Below are positions 56,717 to 64,000 of a stretch of 64,000 nt of DNA, piece by piece. The stretch's first letter is position 1, and every line of letters begins with the position of its first letter. The notes beneath the pieces are model-generated. The model saw nothing but the letters and a program-made list of their open reading frames with translations. It made no database searches and had not been told where the DNA came from. This DNA comes from Lentzea sp. NBRC 102530 (GTDB lineage Bacteria; Actinomycetota; Actinomycetes; Mycobacteriales; Pseudonocardiaceae), in the NCBI RefSeq assembly GCF_030269365.1, contig NZ_BSTF01000007.1, positions 62,001 to 126,000 on the forward strand. Reading direction: 5' to 3'. Made by a program: the position numbers and the translations under genes.

Positions 56717-57622
56717 GTGGACATCGTCGTGGTCGGGGCAGGCATAGCGGGTCTCTCGTGCGCGCGGGCGCTGGCGGACGGTGGAGCACGGGTACGCGTT
56801 CTCGACCGCGGCCGTGTCGTGGGCGGGCGGCTGGCCAGCCGGCGCGTCAACGGCCGCTACGCGGACATCGGTGCCGCCTACCTGGTCGCCGACGAACCCG
56901 GTTTCGTCGCGCAGACCGAGTCCTGGCAGGCACGTGGCCTCGCCCGTCCCTGGACCGACACCCTGCGGGTCTACCCCGGGGGAACCGACTCGCGCGGTCC
57001 CGTGCGCTGGGCCGCGCCCGGCGGTCTGCGCAGCCTCGCCACCGATCTCGCCGACGGACTCGACGTCCGCCTCTCCACCCCGGTCGACTCCGTCGACTCC
57101 GTGGTGCAGGGCGCGGACGCGGTGGTGCTCGCCGTGCCCGGGCCCCAGGCCCTGAGGCTGTCCCCGCCGCCGGCGATCGCCTCCGCCGCGGCCTCGCAGA
57201 CTTGGCGGCCGGTGATCGCCGCGGTCCTCACCTACCCGGAACGCACCTGGGCCCGGCTGCACGGCGCGTTCGTCAACGACCACCCGGTGCTGGCCACCGT
57301 GTGCGACGACGGTGATCGCCGCGGCGACGCCGCACCGGTCCTCGTCGCCCACTCCACCGCTGAACTGGCCGCCGAACACCTCGACGCGCCCGCCGAGGCC
57401 GGTCCGGTCCTCGCCGCGGCCGTGGGAGAACTGCTCGGCATCACCGCCTCACCGCAGGTCGAGACGCACCGGTGGACCTACGCCCAGCCCGAGAAGACGT
57501 CCGAGGCCCCGTACGCGAGGGACGGCCAGGTGTGGCTGTGCGGAGACGCGTTCGGACGCCCGCGCGTGCAGACCGCCTGGCTCTCCGGCCGCGCCGTGGC
57601 CGCCGCCCTGCTCGCAGGGTGA
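56717..57622 (+). CDS. FAD-dependent oxidoreductase (amine-oxidase-like)
   Basis: A 301-aa flavoprotein. The N-terminal dinucleotide-binding motif is VVGAGIAGLS (Gly7, 9, 12) followed by an acidic VLDRG. It then has VVGGRLASRRVNG, typical of the renalase/NAD(P)-binding FAD family, and a C-terminal WLCGDAFGRPRVQTAWLSGR that closes the FAD site. It is shorter than classical amine oxidases, as in other bacterial members of this group. The GTG at 56717 gives MDIVVVG; no strong ribosome site is seen and the transcript may be nearly leaderless. Substrate unknown. Confidence 0.88.
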   Translation: MDIVVVGAGIAGLSCARALADGGARVRVLDRGRVVGGRLASRRVNGRYADIGAAYLVADEPGFVAQTESWQARGLARPWTDTLRVYPGGTDSRGPVRWAAPGGLRSLATDLADGLDVRLSTPVDSVDSVVQGADAVVLAVPGPQALRLSPPPAIASAAASQTWRPVIAAVLTYPERTWARLHGAFVNDHPVLATVCDDGDRRGDAAPVLVAHSTAELAAEHLDAPAEAGPVLAAAVGELLGITASPQVETHRWTYAQPEKTSEAPYARDGQVWLCGDAFGRPRVQTAWLSGRAVAAALLAG

Positions 57623-57656
57623 GCTCTGCAAGTACAGATTCGGCCCCGGTCGGGGT

Positions 57657-58196
57657 TCATCGATCTCGAGTTCCCCCCGCGGGATCTGCTGCTTCCCGCG
57701 CGCCGGGCCCCGGGGCGGCCTGGACGTCGCCGAGGCTGTCCACGGGGTGGCCGTCCGCGCAGCGGAGCTCGGTTCGGATCGACGCGCCGCACCCGCGGTG
57801 GGCGAGCACGACGGTCGGCCCGCCGGGGCTGGGGAGCCAGCGGTCGGCCCAGTTCAGCAGGCTGATGATCGCGGCGGCCAGGTCCCGCCCCTTGTCGGTG
57901 AGGCGGTACTCGTGGCGGCGGCGTGATCCGCTGTCGTGGTAGGCGACCTTGGTCAGGATTCCCTGGTCGGTCAGGTCGCGCAGGCGGGCGGACAGCACGC
58001 CGGGGGTCAGGCCCGTGTGGCGGCGGAAGTCGTCGAAGCGCCGGGTGCCGTAGAACGCCTCCCGCACGACCTGTCCGGCGCTGCGCGGCGCGAGCACGTC
58101 GAGCGCTCGTTGCACGGAGTCCGGTTCCAGGAGCCACGCTTCGCGGTTCCACGCCGGATCCGCGGCCTCGGTCGGTTCGGGCACGCGGGGCTGCAT
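57657..58196 (-). CDS. HxlR-family transcriptional regulator
   Basis: A 179-aa winged-helix protein of the HxlR/MarR-like type: GTRRFDDFRRHTGLTPGVLSARLRDLTDQGIL and the wing YHDSGSRRRHEYRLTDKGRDL. A C-terminal extension of about 60 residues (GCGASIRTELRC, two Cys) is often seen in this subgroup. Such regulators usually control an adjacent, divergently transcribed gene in response to electrophiles or redox change. Here that is the SGNH hydrolase at 58286. ATG at 58196. Confidence 0.88.
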   Translation of the reverse strand: MQPRVPEPTEAADPAWNREAWLLEPDSVQRALDVLAPRSAGQVVREAFYGTRRFDDFRRHTGLTPGVLSARLRDLTDQGILTKVAYHDSGSRRRHEYRLTDKGRDLAAAIISLLNWADRWLPSPGGPTVVLAHRGCGASIRTELRCADGHPVDSLGDVQAAPGPGAREAADPAGGTRDR

Positions 58197-58285
58197 GGGC
58201 GCACTGTGTCACATCGTCGATCCCCTGGCGTCCGCGAGAGCCGCTGTCGTGCGGTGTGCCGGAAGGTTCCGTTACGGTGCTGAGT

Positions 58286-59059
58286 ATGGTTTACGGTACT
58301 CAGCCGGTGCGGCGGTTCGTGGCGCTCGGCGACAGCCTCACCGAAGGGGTCGGTGACCCGCGGCTCGACGGCACGCTGCGGGGCTGGGCCGACGTCCTGG
58401 CCGGCGAGCTCGACCACGCGTGGCCCGAACTGCGCTACGACAACCTCGCCGTGCGGGGGTGGCACGCCCAGCACGTCCTGGAGCACCAGCTGCAGCAGGC
58501 GCTGCGGCTCAAGCCGGACCTGGCGAGCGTCATGGTCGGCGCCAACGACGCGTTCGACCGGCACGGGTTCGACGGCGCCGCGGTGGGCCGCGTGCTGCGG
58601 CGGACGGTGGCGGCCCTGTGCGACACCGGCGCACGGGTGGTCATGGCGACCCTGCCGGACATCACCCGCCGCTGGCCGGGACCCGCACGCCTGCACCAGG
58701 CGACGCGCTCGCGGTTCGAGCTCGTCAACGACCACGTGCGCACGATCGCGGCCGAGCACGACGCGATCATGCACGACCTGTGGCACGACGAACGCACCCA
58801 CGCGCCACGGATGTGGTCCATCGACCGCGTCCACCCCGGCACGCACGGGCACGCGGGCATCGCCCACAGCTTCGCCGAGCTCATCCTCGGCCGGGCACGC
58901 TCCCCCTGGACCCCGGCGGGACCGGCGGTGACGGCGGCGCAACGCCTTGCCGAGATCCGCTCGCTGTACACGATCCTGCGAGCCGACCGCGGCCGACCGC
59001 TGCCCGCCCAGCTCCCCCGTGGACCGTGGAACCTCACCCGGACCGGAACGCAACCCTGA
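58286..59059 (+). CDS. SGNH/GDSL-family hydrolase
   Basis: A 257-aa esterase/lipase-like hydrolase with all four SGNH blocks: GDSLTEG (Ser17), the Gly in NLAVRGWH, GANDAF with Asn, and the D-x-x-H of DRVHPGTHGHA. No signal peptide, so probably intracellular. Members hydrolyse esters, thioesters or acetylated sugars. The ATG at 58286 begins MVYGTQPVRRFVALGD; a GTG three codons earlier is better placed after a GGAAGG. Divergent from the HxlR regulator. Confidence 0.88.
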   Translation: MVYGTQPVRRFVALGDSLTEGVGDPRLDGTLRGWADVLAGELDHAWPELRYDNLAVRGWHAQHVLEHQLQQALRLKPDLASVMVGANDAFDRHGFDGAAVGRVLRRTVAALCDTGARVVMATLPDITRRWPGPARLHQATRSRFELVNDHVRTIAAEHDAIMHDLWHDERTHAPRMWSIDRVHPGTHGHAGIAHSFAELILGRARSPWTPAGPAVTAAQRLAEIRSLYTILRADRGRPLPAQLPRGPWNLTRTGTQP

Positions 59060-59201
59060 ACGCCGCCCGCGGAGGAGAGGCTTCCCAGGTCGTTCGACGA
59101 CCGGCTGTGCGAGTGAGCTGTTCCGGCGCGCACGACTAGGCCGTTCGGGTTACCTTCGGATTCCTGGTGACGAGGCAACACACCGGGGAACGGAGGTCGC
59201 C

Positions 59202-61178
59202 GTGCCCACCGCACCCGGCTCCGTGCCCGACTGGATCGACCCGATGCTCGCCAGGCCCGACGGCGGTCGCCTGCGCGAAGGCCCGCAGTGGGCGTACGAG
59301 TACAAGCTCGACGGCTACCGCGTCGCGCTGCGCGTCGGCGCCACCGGCACGACCGTGCTGACCAGCCGCAACGGTCTCGACCTCACCGACGAGTTCGCCG
59401 AGCTGACCGGCGTGCTCACGGCGGCGCTGCGCGGCCACGACGTGGTGCTCGACGGTGAGGTCGTGGTCTACAACGACGCCGGTCAGATCGAGTTCGGTCT
59501 GCTGCAGCAACGGCGGGGCCGGTTCCAGAAGCACCGCACGGCGGGTCGCGACGAACCGTTCGAGGACGTGCCGGTGCGCTTCCTGGCGTTCGACCTCCTG
59601 CAGTTCGACCAGCGGCTCCTCCTCGACCAGCCCTACGAGCAACGCCGGCGGCAACTCGCCGACCTGCCGATGCCCGATCCCTTCCACATCGCCGTGGTGC
59701 CGTCCTTCGGCGCGGACGAGCTCGCCGCCGAACGGTTGAGCCCGCAGCGGCTGCTCGACCGGGTCGCCGCCGAGGGCCACGAAGGGCTGGTCGCCAAACG
59801 CCTCGATTCCCCCTACCTCCCCGGCAAGCGCCCCGACTTCTGGTGCAAGCACCCGCTCGTGCAGACCCGCGAGGTCGTCGTCTGCGGCTGGCGCCCCGGT
59901 CAGAGCGGCTTCACCGGCACCGTCGGGGGCCTGCTCCTCGGCGCTCACGACCCGGACACCGGAGATCTCGTCTACCTCGGGGACGTCGGCACGGGCTTCA
60001 CCCGCCAGGACCGCGACCAGTTGCGCGACCGGCTCCAACCACTGGAACGACCCCGCCACCCCTTCGCCTCCACTCCGCCACGCGAAGACGTCACCCGAGC
60101 CCGCTGGGTCGAGCCCGTGCTCGTCGGGGAGGTGCGCTTCCGGCAGTTCACCCGCGGCGACGAGGGCCGGCTGCGGCACACCGCCTGGCGCGGACTGCGC
60201 GCCGACCGCAGCCCGGACGAGGTCACCGCGCCACAGCCCGGCCGGCCGAGCCCCGCACCGGCCGCGGTCACCAGCCGGGTCACGGTCAACGCGGGCGGCC
60301 GGACCCTCACGCTGTCCAACCTGGACAAGACGCTGTACCCCGACGGCACCGCCAAGAGCGAGGTCATCGCCTACTACAGCCGGATCGCCCCCGTGCTGCT
60401 CCCGCACCTGCACGACAGGCCGGTCACCTTCGTCCGGTTCCCCAACGGGGTTCACGGGCAGAGGTTCTTCCAGAAGAACACCGACGCGAGCGCGCCCGGC
60501 TGGCTGCCGACCGTGCCGCTGCGCGGCGGTGGTTCCCGGCGAGCAGCCGACGTGGACGAGGTCGTCCGCTACCCGTTGCTGGAGGAGCTCGCCGCGCTGG
60601 TCTGGGCCGCCAACCTCGCCGCGCTCGAACTCCACGTTCCTCAATGGACCGTCCGGGACGGGACCAGGGGTGCGCCGGACCGGCTCGTCTTCGACCTCGA
60701 CCCCGGGCCCGGCACCACGGTCGTCGACTGCTGCCGAGTGGCCGAACGTCTGCACGAGGTGCTCGTCGGCGACGGGCTGGTGCCCGTCGCCACCACGTCG
60801 GGGTCGAAGGGCCTGCAGGTCTACGCCGGCATCGAGCCGGCACCGGCGAACGGTCCCGCCGCCTACGCGAAGGCCGTCGCGACGGCCTTCGAGCGGGAGA
60901 CTCCCGAACTGGTGACCGCCACCATGGCGAAGGCACGCCGCGACGGCAGGGTGTTCATCGACTGGAGCCAGAACAACCCCGCGAAGACGACCATCTCGCC
61001 CTACTCGCTCCGGGGACGTGACGAGCCGACCGTGGCCACGCCGGTCACCTGGGACGAGGTGCGCGGCTGCCGCGGACCGGAGCAGCTGACGTTCGTCGCG
61101 GACGACGTCGTGGCACGGGTCTCGGAACTCGGCGACCTCTTCGCGCCGGTCGAGGAGAGGCACGCGCTGCCCGGCTGA
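59202..61178 (+). CDS. ligD: DNA end-joining LigD: ATP-dependent ligase plus polymerase/primase
   Basis: A 658-aa two-domain LigD for non-homologous end joining. The ATP-dependent DNA ligase domain (about 10-310) has the adenylated Lys35 in EYKLDGYR, LDGEVV and VAKRLDSPYLPGKR. The archaeo-eukaryotic-primase-type polymerase domain (about 360-655) has FDLDPGPGT with catalytic Asp residues, TTSGSKGLQVY and WSQNNPAKTT. The ligase-then-polymerase order is opposite to mycobacterial LigD, and the nuclease (PE) domain is absent, as in some actinomycetes. Its partner Ku is not in the window. The GTG at 59202 follows CGGAGGTCGCC, a good ribosome site. Convergent with the SpoIIE-type gene. Confidence 0.93.
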   Translation: MPTAPGSVPDWIDPMLARPDGGRLREGPQWAYEYKLDGYRVALRVGATGTTVLTSRNGLDLTDEFAELTGVLTAALRGHDVVLDGEVVVYNDAGQIEFGLLQQRRGRFQKHRTAGRDEPFEDVPVRFLAFDLLQFDQRLLLDQPYEQRRRQLADLPMPDPFHIAVVPSFGADELAAERLSPQRLLDRVAAEGHEGLVAKRLDSPYLPGKRPDFWCKHPLVQTREVVVCGWRPGQSGFTGTVGGLLLGAHDPDTGDLVYLGDVGTGFTRQDRDQLRDRLQPLERPRHPFASTPPREDVTRARWVEPVLVGEVRFRQFTRGDEGRLRHTAWRGLRADRSPDEVTAPQPGRPSPAPAAVTSRVTVNAGGRTLTLSNLDKTLYPDGTAKSEVIAYYSRIAPVLLPHLHDRPVTFVRFPNGVHGQRFFQKNTDASAPGWLPTVPLRGGGSRRAADVDEVVRYPLLEELAALVWAANLAALELHVPQWTVRDGTRGAPDRLVFDLDPGPGTTVVDCCRVAERLHEVLVGDGLVPVATTSGSKGLQVYAGIEPAPANGPAAYAKAVATAFERETPELVTATMAKARRDGRVFIDWSQNNPAKTTISPYSLRGRDEPTVATPVTWDEVRGCRGPEQLTFVADDVVARVSELGDLFAPVEERHALPG

Positions 61179-61293
61179 TCAGTGCGGTGCCGGGTGCACA
61201 GCGGCACGCGCGGTTTCGATCGTCGCGGCGGTTCCCCGAGTCGAGCAGCGAGCTCGGGTACCGGGGGCACCGCGCACCCGCACCTCGGGACCC

Positions 61294-61311
61294 GCGACCT
61301 GGCCGGGTCGC
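61294..61311. terminator. Possible bidirectional terminator
   Basis: GCGACC (61294-61299) and GGTCGC (61306-61311) pair around a 6-nt loop between the convergent ends of ligD and the SpoIIE-type gene. The stem is short; support is positional. Confidence 0.3.
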
Positions 61312-61332
61312 AGGTTTCGGGCGCGTTCTTCG

Positions 61333-63312
61333 TCATCCTCCACCCGGTCGCACGGTGTGGTGGTCGAGACCGACGAGCGTCATCACCACGTCCGCCGGGG
61401 ACGCGACCGGTGCGAAGAGGTGGAGCTCCGTGCCGTTGTCGTGGTGCCTGCCGCTCAGGCGGTGCAGGACCGACACCCCGGCGCTGGCCAGCAGCGTGAC
61501 ACCGCTCAGGTCGACCGTGAGCGAACGCGTGCCGGTGAAACCCGCGTTGTGCACGGCCCGCTCGAACTGGCCCGCCGTCGACGCGTCCACGGGGCCGGTG
61601 ACGCCGATGCACGGGCCGGAGCAGTCCTGCCGGTCCTCGACCACCAGGGGCTGCTCGGGCGCCAAGCCGCGCTCGGAGAAGCCGAAGTGCACGTCCTGGG
61701 CGGTCAGCAGGTGGGCGGGCCTGCGCATCCGATGGCGCACCACGGACTTCGTCCCACCGGCGTCGTGCTCGACGTGGAACTCGTCGACCATCTGCGCGGT
61801 GATCTGCAACCCGAGACCGCGGTCCGCGGCCGGGTTCGGTGCGAGCCACCGCCCCTGGTCGGCCACCTCCACCTGGACGTGGCCGCGACCGGTGACCCGG
61901 CCGCGGACGGTGAACTCGTTCCCCGGCCGCGAGTCTGGATACGCGTGCTCGACCGCGTTGGTGGCGAGCTCGACGACGCCGTGCCGCAACGCGTCGACGT
62001 CCTCGGCGCCCAGGTGGAGCCCGGTCAGCCAGTCCTCGAACTCCTCGCGCACCAGCGGCACGGACGCCGCCTCGGCGCGGAAGCTCCGGTCGAACTCGGC
62101 CGGCTGCGGCACGAGCTGGGCGGCGAGCAGGGTGATGTCGTCCTGGTGTCCGGTCACCCTGGTCAGCAGTTCGACGCTCTGGTCGCACACCCGGTCGACC
62201 GCGAGCTCCTGCCGGCCGCGGAACGCCCGGTCGCCGGCCGCGGCGGACGCGACCCGCGCGAGTTCGACCGTGCTCTCCGCGGGTGTCCTCCCCGGACGTT
62301 CCAGGACACCGTCGGTGTAGAGCAGGAACAGATCACCCTCAGCCAGTTCTTCCTTCACCACCACCGGTTCGGGGAACCCGGCACCGACGCCGAGCGGCCG
62401 GTCCCCGGTGGTGCCGAGGAACCGCGCTTCGCCGGTCGCGGGGACGACCAGGGGCGGCGGGTGACCGGCGGCCGCGTACTCGACGACCCCGGTCGCGGGA
62501 TCGAGCACGGCGACGCACACCGTGGCGGCACGGGCGGCGGGAATCCTGCGCGCCACGGCGTCGGCGGAGCGCAGAGCCGCCCGCAGGTCGCCGGTGGCGC
62601 CGAGTCGTTCCGTGAGCACGACACCGAGTTGCCCCACCGTCGCCGACGCGGCCACGCCGTGTCCCACCACGTCCCCCACCACGAGGCCCAGCCTGCCGTT
62701 CGGCAGCACCACGGCGTCGAACCAGTCACCGCCCGCGGCGGTGTCCACCACCGCCGGCAGGTAGCTCGCGGCGACCTGCACGCCGGGCAGCAGCGGCACG
62801 GTCGACGGCAACAACTCCCGTTGCAGCGCGTCGATCCCGTCGCGAGCCTCGGTGTACCGGCGTTCGGCGCCGGCTGCGCGCCGCCGGTCACCGCGGCGTT
62901 CGAGCACCCGGCCGGTGACGTCCACGGCGTCGGCGATGAACCCGTCGACCCGGCCGTCGGCGTCCCGGGTCGGGGTCAGGTTCCAGTCGATGTAGCACTC
63001 GCGGCGCTCCCCCAGGTCCGGCCGGTCGAACTGGGTCCGGAAGTCGCGCAGCGACTCCGCCTCGCCGGTCGCGTACACCCGGTCGGCGATCTCCCACGTC
63101 TGCTGGCCTTCGCCCTCGGCGAACGCCTCCCGCAGCGTCATCCCCACGAGCTCCGCGCGCCCGGTCCACGCGCGGTAGGCACCGGTGGCCGCGACGATCC
63201 TGTGCTCGGGTCCGGAGAAGGCGATCACCATGAGCGGCATGAGGTCGAACACCCGGCGCACCGCGTCCGCCGCACCGGCCCGCCCGCTGCCGTCGTCGTC
63301 GTTGTCGGCCAT
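61333..63312 (-). CDS. PAS-SpoIIE phosphatase-HATPase-STAS signalling protein
   Basis: A 659-aa cytoplasmic regulator combining a whole partner-switch in one chain. A PAS sensor (about 20-130) is followed by a PP2C/SpoIIE Ser phosphatase (about 165-395: GGDWFDAVVL, GDVVGHG, AGHPPPLV, YTDGVLE). Then comes an RsbW-like histidine-kinase-type ATPase (about 410-535: ELATNAVEHAY, DRGLGLQ) and a C-terminal STAS domain (about 560-655: LTVDLSGVTLLASAGVSVL). It likely acts on anti-sigma/anti-anti-sigma pairs in stress or development. The ATG at 63312 has GAGGAAGAG upstream and lies 10 nt after the glycosyltransferase stop, so both are co-transcribed. Confidence 0.92.
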   Translation of the reverse strand: MADNDDDGSGRAGAADAVRRVFDLMPLMVIAFSGPEHRIVAATGAYRAWTGRAELVGMTLREAFAEGEGQQTWEIADRVYATGEAESLRDFRTQFDRPDLGERRECYIDWNLTPTRDADGRVDGFIADAVDVTGRVLERRGDRRRAAGAERRYTEARDGIDALQRELLPSTVPLLPGVQVAASYLPAVVDTAAGGDWFDAVVLPNGRLGLVVGDVVGHGVAASATVGQLGVVLTERLGATGDLRAALRSADAVARRIPAARAATVCVAVLDPATGVVEYAAAGHPPPLVVPATGEARFLGTTGDRPLGVGAGFPEPVVVKEELAEGDLFLLYTDGVLERPGRTPAESTVELARVASAAAGDRAFRGRQELAVDRVCDQSVELLTRVTGHQDDITLLAAQLVPQPAEFDRSFRAEAASVPLVREEFEDWLTGLHLGAEDVDALRHGVVELATNAVEHAYPDSRPGNEFTVRGRVTGRGHVQVEVADQGRWLAPNPAADRGLGLQITAQMVDEFHVEHDAGGTKSVVRHRMRRPAHLLTAQDVHFGFSERGLAPEQPLVVEDRQDCSGPCIGVTGPVDASTAGQFERAVHNAGFTGTRSLTVDLSGVTLLASAGVSVLHRLSGRHHDNGTELHLFAPVASPADVVMTLVGLDHHTVRPGGG

Positions 63313-63322
63313 CGGCTCTTCC

Positions 63323-64000
63323 TCAGCCCGCCGAAGCGTCGGCCGGGCGTTGCGCCAGACCCGAGTAGAGGCGCTCGAAGCACCTGCCGACGACACCCCA
63401 GGAGTGCCGGGCCGCGATCCGGTCCACGGCGGCGATCGCGCAGGACTCCAGGAACACCTCGTCCTTCAACACCTTCCGGAGCGTCTTGACCAGTTGTTTC
63501 AGGTCGTCCGACGCGACGAGCACGCCGGTCACCCCGTCGACCACGGCATCGGAGAGACCACCGACCTCGGTCGCCACCACCGGCGCGCCGCACGCCATGG
63601 CCTTCAACGGCGCGTCGTCCCACCACGTCTGCCGGGGCGCGAAGGCCGCCACGTCGGCGGAACGCAGCAACGCAGGCAGGTGCCGCCCGGCGTCCGGGCG
63701 GAGCACCCGAGTGCGGTTGTGCACGCCGAACCTGCGTGCCCACGCCTTCAGCTCGTTCGCCGCACGCGGGTCCGGCACGTCCGCGACCACCAGCTCCACG
63801 TCCTCCAGCAACGGCAGTGCGGCGACCAGATCGGCGACACCCCGGTGCGGCGGCGGATCCGCGATCGCGACGACGCGGTGGGCGAGGGTCCCGGGGGTGA
63901 TCTCGCCGTCGGGCCGGAAGACGCCGGTGTCGACACCGCGCGGAGCGACGACGATCCGCGGTCGCGGTATGCCGGCCGCGGCGAGGTCGAGGAGCTCCTG
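63323..64000 (-). CDS. GT4-like glycosyltransferase (5' end outside window)
   Basis: The last 225 residues of a GT-B glycosyltransferase, group 1. It includes a VVAPRGVDTGVFRPDG loop, the LLRSADVAAFAPRQTWWDDAPLKAMACGAPVVATEVGG donor-site block and a C-terminal helix. The position that is usually the first Glu of the EX7E motif reads Lys (PLKAMACG). It would transfer a sugar from an activated donor to an unknown acceptor. It is followed at 10 nt by the SpoIIE-type gene. The N-terminal domain is beyond the window. Confidence 0.87.
   Translation of the reverse strand, partial: QELLDLAAAGIPRPRIVVAPRGVDTGVFRPDGEITPGTLAHRVVAIADPPPHRGVADLVAALPLLEDVELVVADVPDPRAANELKAWARRFGVHNRTRVLRPDAGRHLPALLRSADVAAFAPRQTWWDDAPLKAMACGAPVVATEVGGLSDAVVDGVTGVLVASDDLKQLVKTLRKVLKDEVFLESCAIAAVDRIAARHSWGVVGRCFERLYSGLAQRPADASAG

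Overview
This is a very high-G+C stretch of actinomycete chromosome with strong G/C bias at third codon positions. GTG starts are frequent, Shine-Dalgarno sites are GGAGG-like, and many genes form short operons with stop/start overlaps. The mix of families (MbtH-NRPS operon, SpoIIE-type phosphatase, two-domain LigD, DUF5709, DUF1360, rodlin/chaplin-like small secreted proteins) suggests a filamentous actinomycete, possibly Pseudonocardiales. I did not compare it with any reference genome.

The core is a nonribosomal peptide synthetase (NRPS) operon on the minus strand, reading from about 50422 down to 14361. Its order is an MbtH-like protein, a stand-alone serine hydrolase of the penicillin-binding-protein (PBP) type, a 4513-aa NRPS, a 6438-aa NRPS and an MFS exporter. 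The two NRPSs form nine modules: A-T / C-A-T-E / C-A-T-E / C-A-T // C-A-T-E / C-A-T / C-A-T-E / C-A-T / C-A-T-E. The assembly line starts with a bare A-T loading module. It ends in an epimerization domain, with no thioesterase, reductase or terminal condensation domain. The PBP-type hydrolase carries SxxK, YxN and HxG motifs and a C-terminal lipocalin-like part, so it is the obvious candidate trans-acting cyclase of the SurE kind. The predicted product is a head-to-tail cyclic nonapeptide with alternating L/D residues. It would have aliphatic (Val/Ile-like) residues, one D-Thr, three residues from adenylation domains with acidic, basic-amino-acid-like pockets, and a C-terminal D-Asn.

The left flank (1-14360) holds a truncated ABC exporter, a three-repeat secreted protein, two related small secreted proteins, and a broken DUF1963-like gene. 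It then holds an SRPBCC/metallo-beta-lactamase-fold/carboxylesterase operon divergent from an XRE regulator, a WYL regulator divergent from an alpha/beta hydrolase, a VOC protein and an aldo/keto reductase. A two-gene operon follows (Anabaena-sensory-rhodopsin-transducer-like protein plus a Cys-rich copper-binding-type four-helix protein), then a secreted chymotrypsin-fold protease and a MEDS/STAS remnant.

The right flank (50700-64000) holds a TetR/SDR divergent pair around a nested palindromic operator, a DUF5709 protein, an amidase divergent from an N-acetylglutaminylglutamine-amidotransferase-type protein, DUF1360, an FAD oxidoreductase, an HxlR regulator and an SGNH hydrolase. It ends with LigD (ligase-polymerase), a PAS-SpoIIE-HATPase-STAS signalling protein and the end of a GT4-like glycosyltransferase. 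No tRNA, rRNA, CRISPR array, insertion sequence or integrase was seen.
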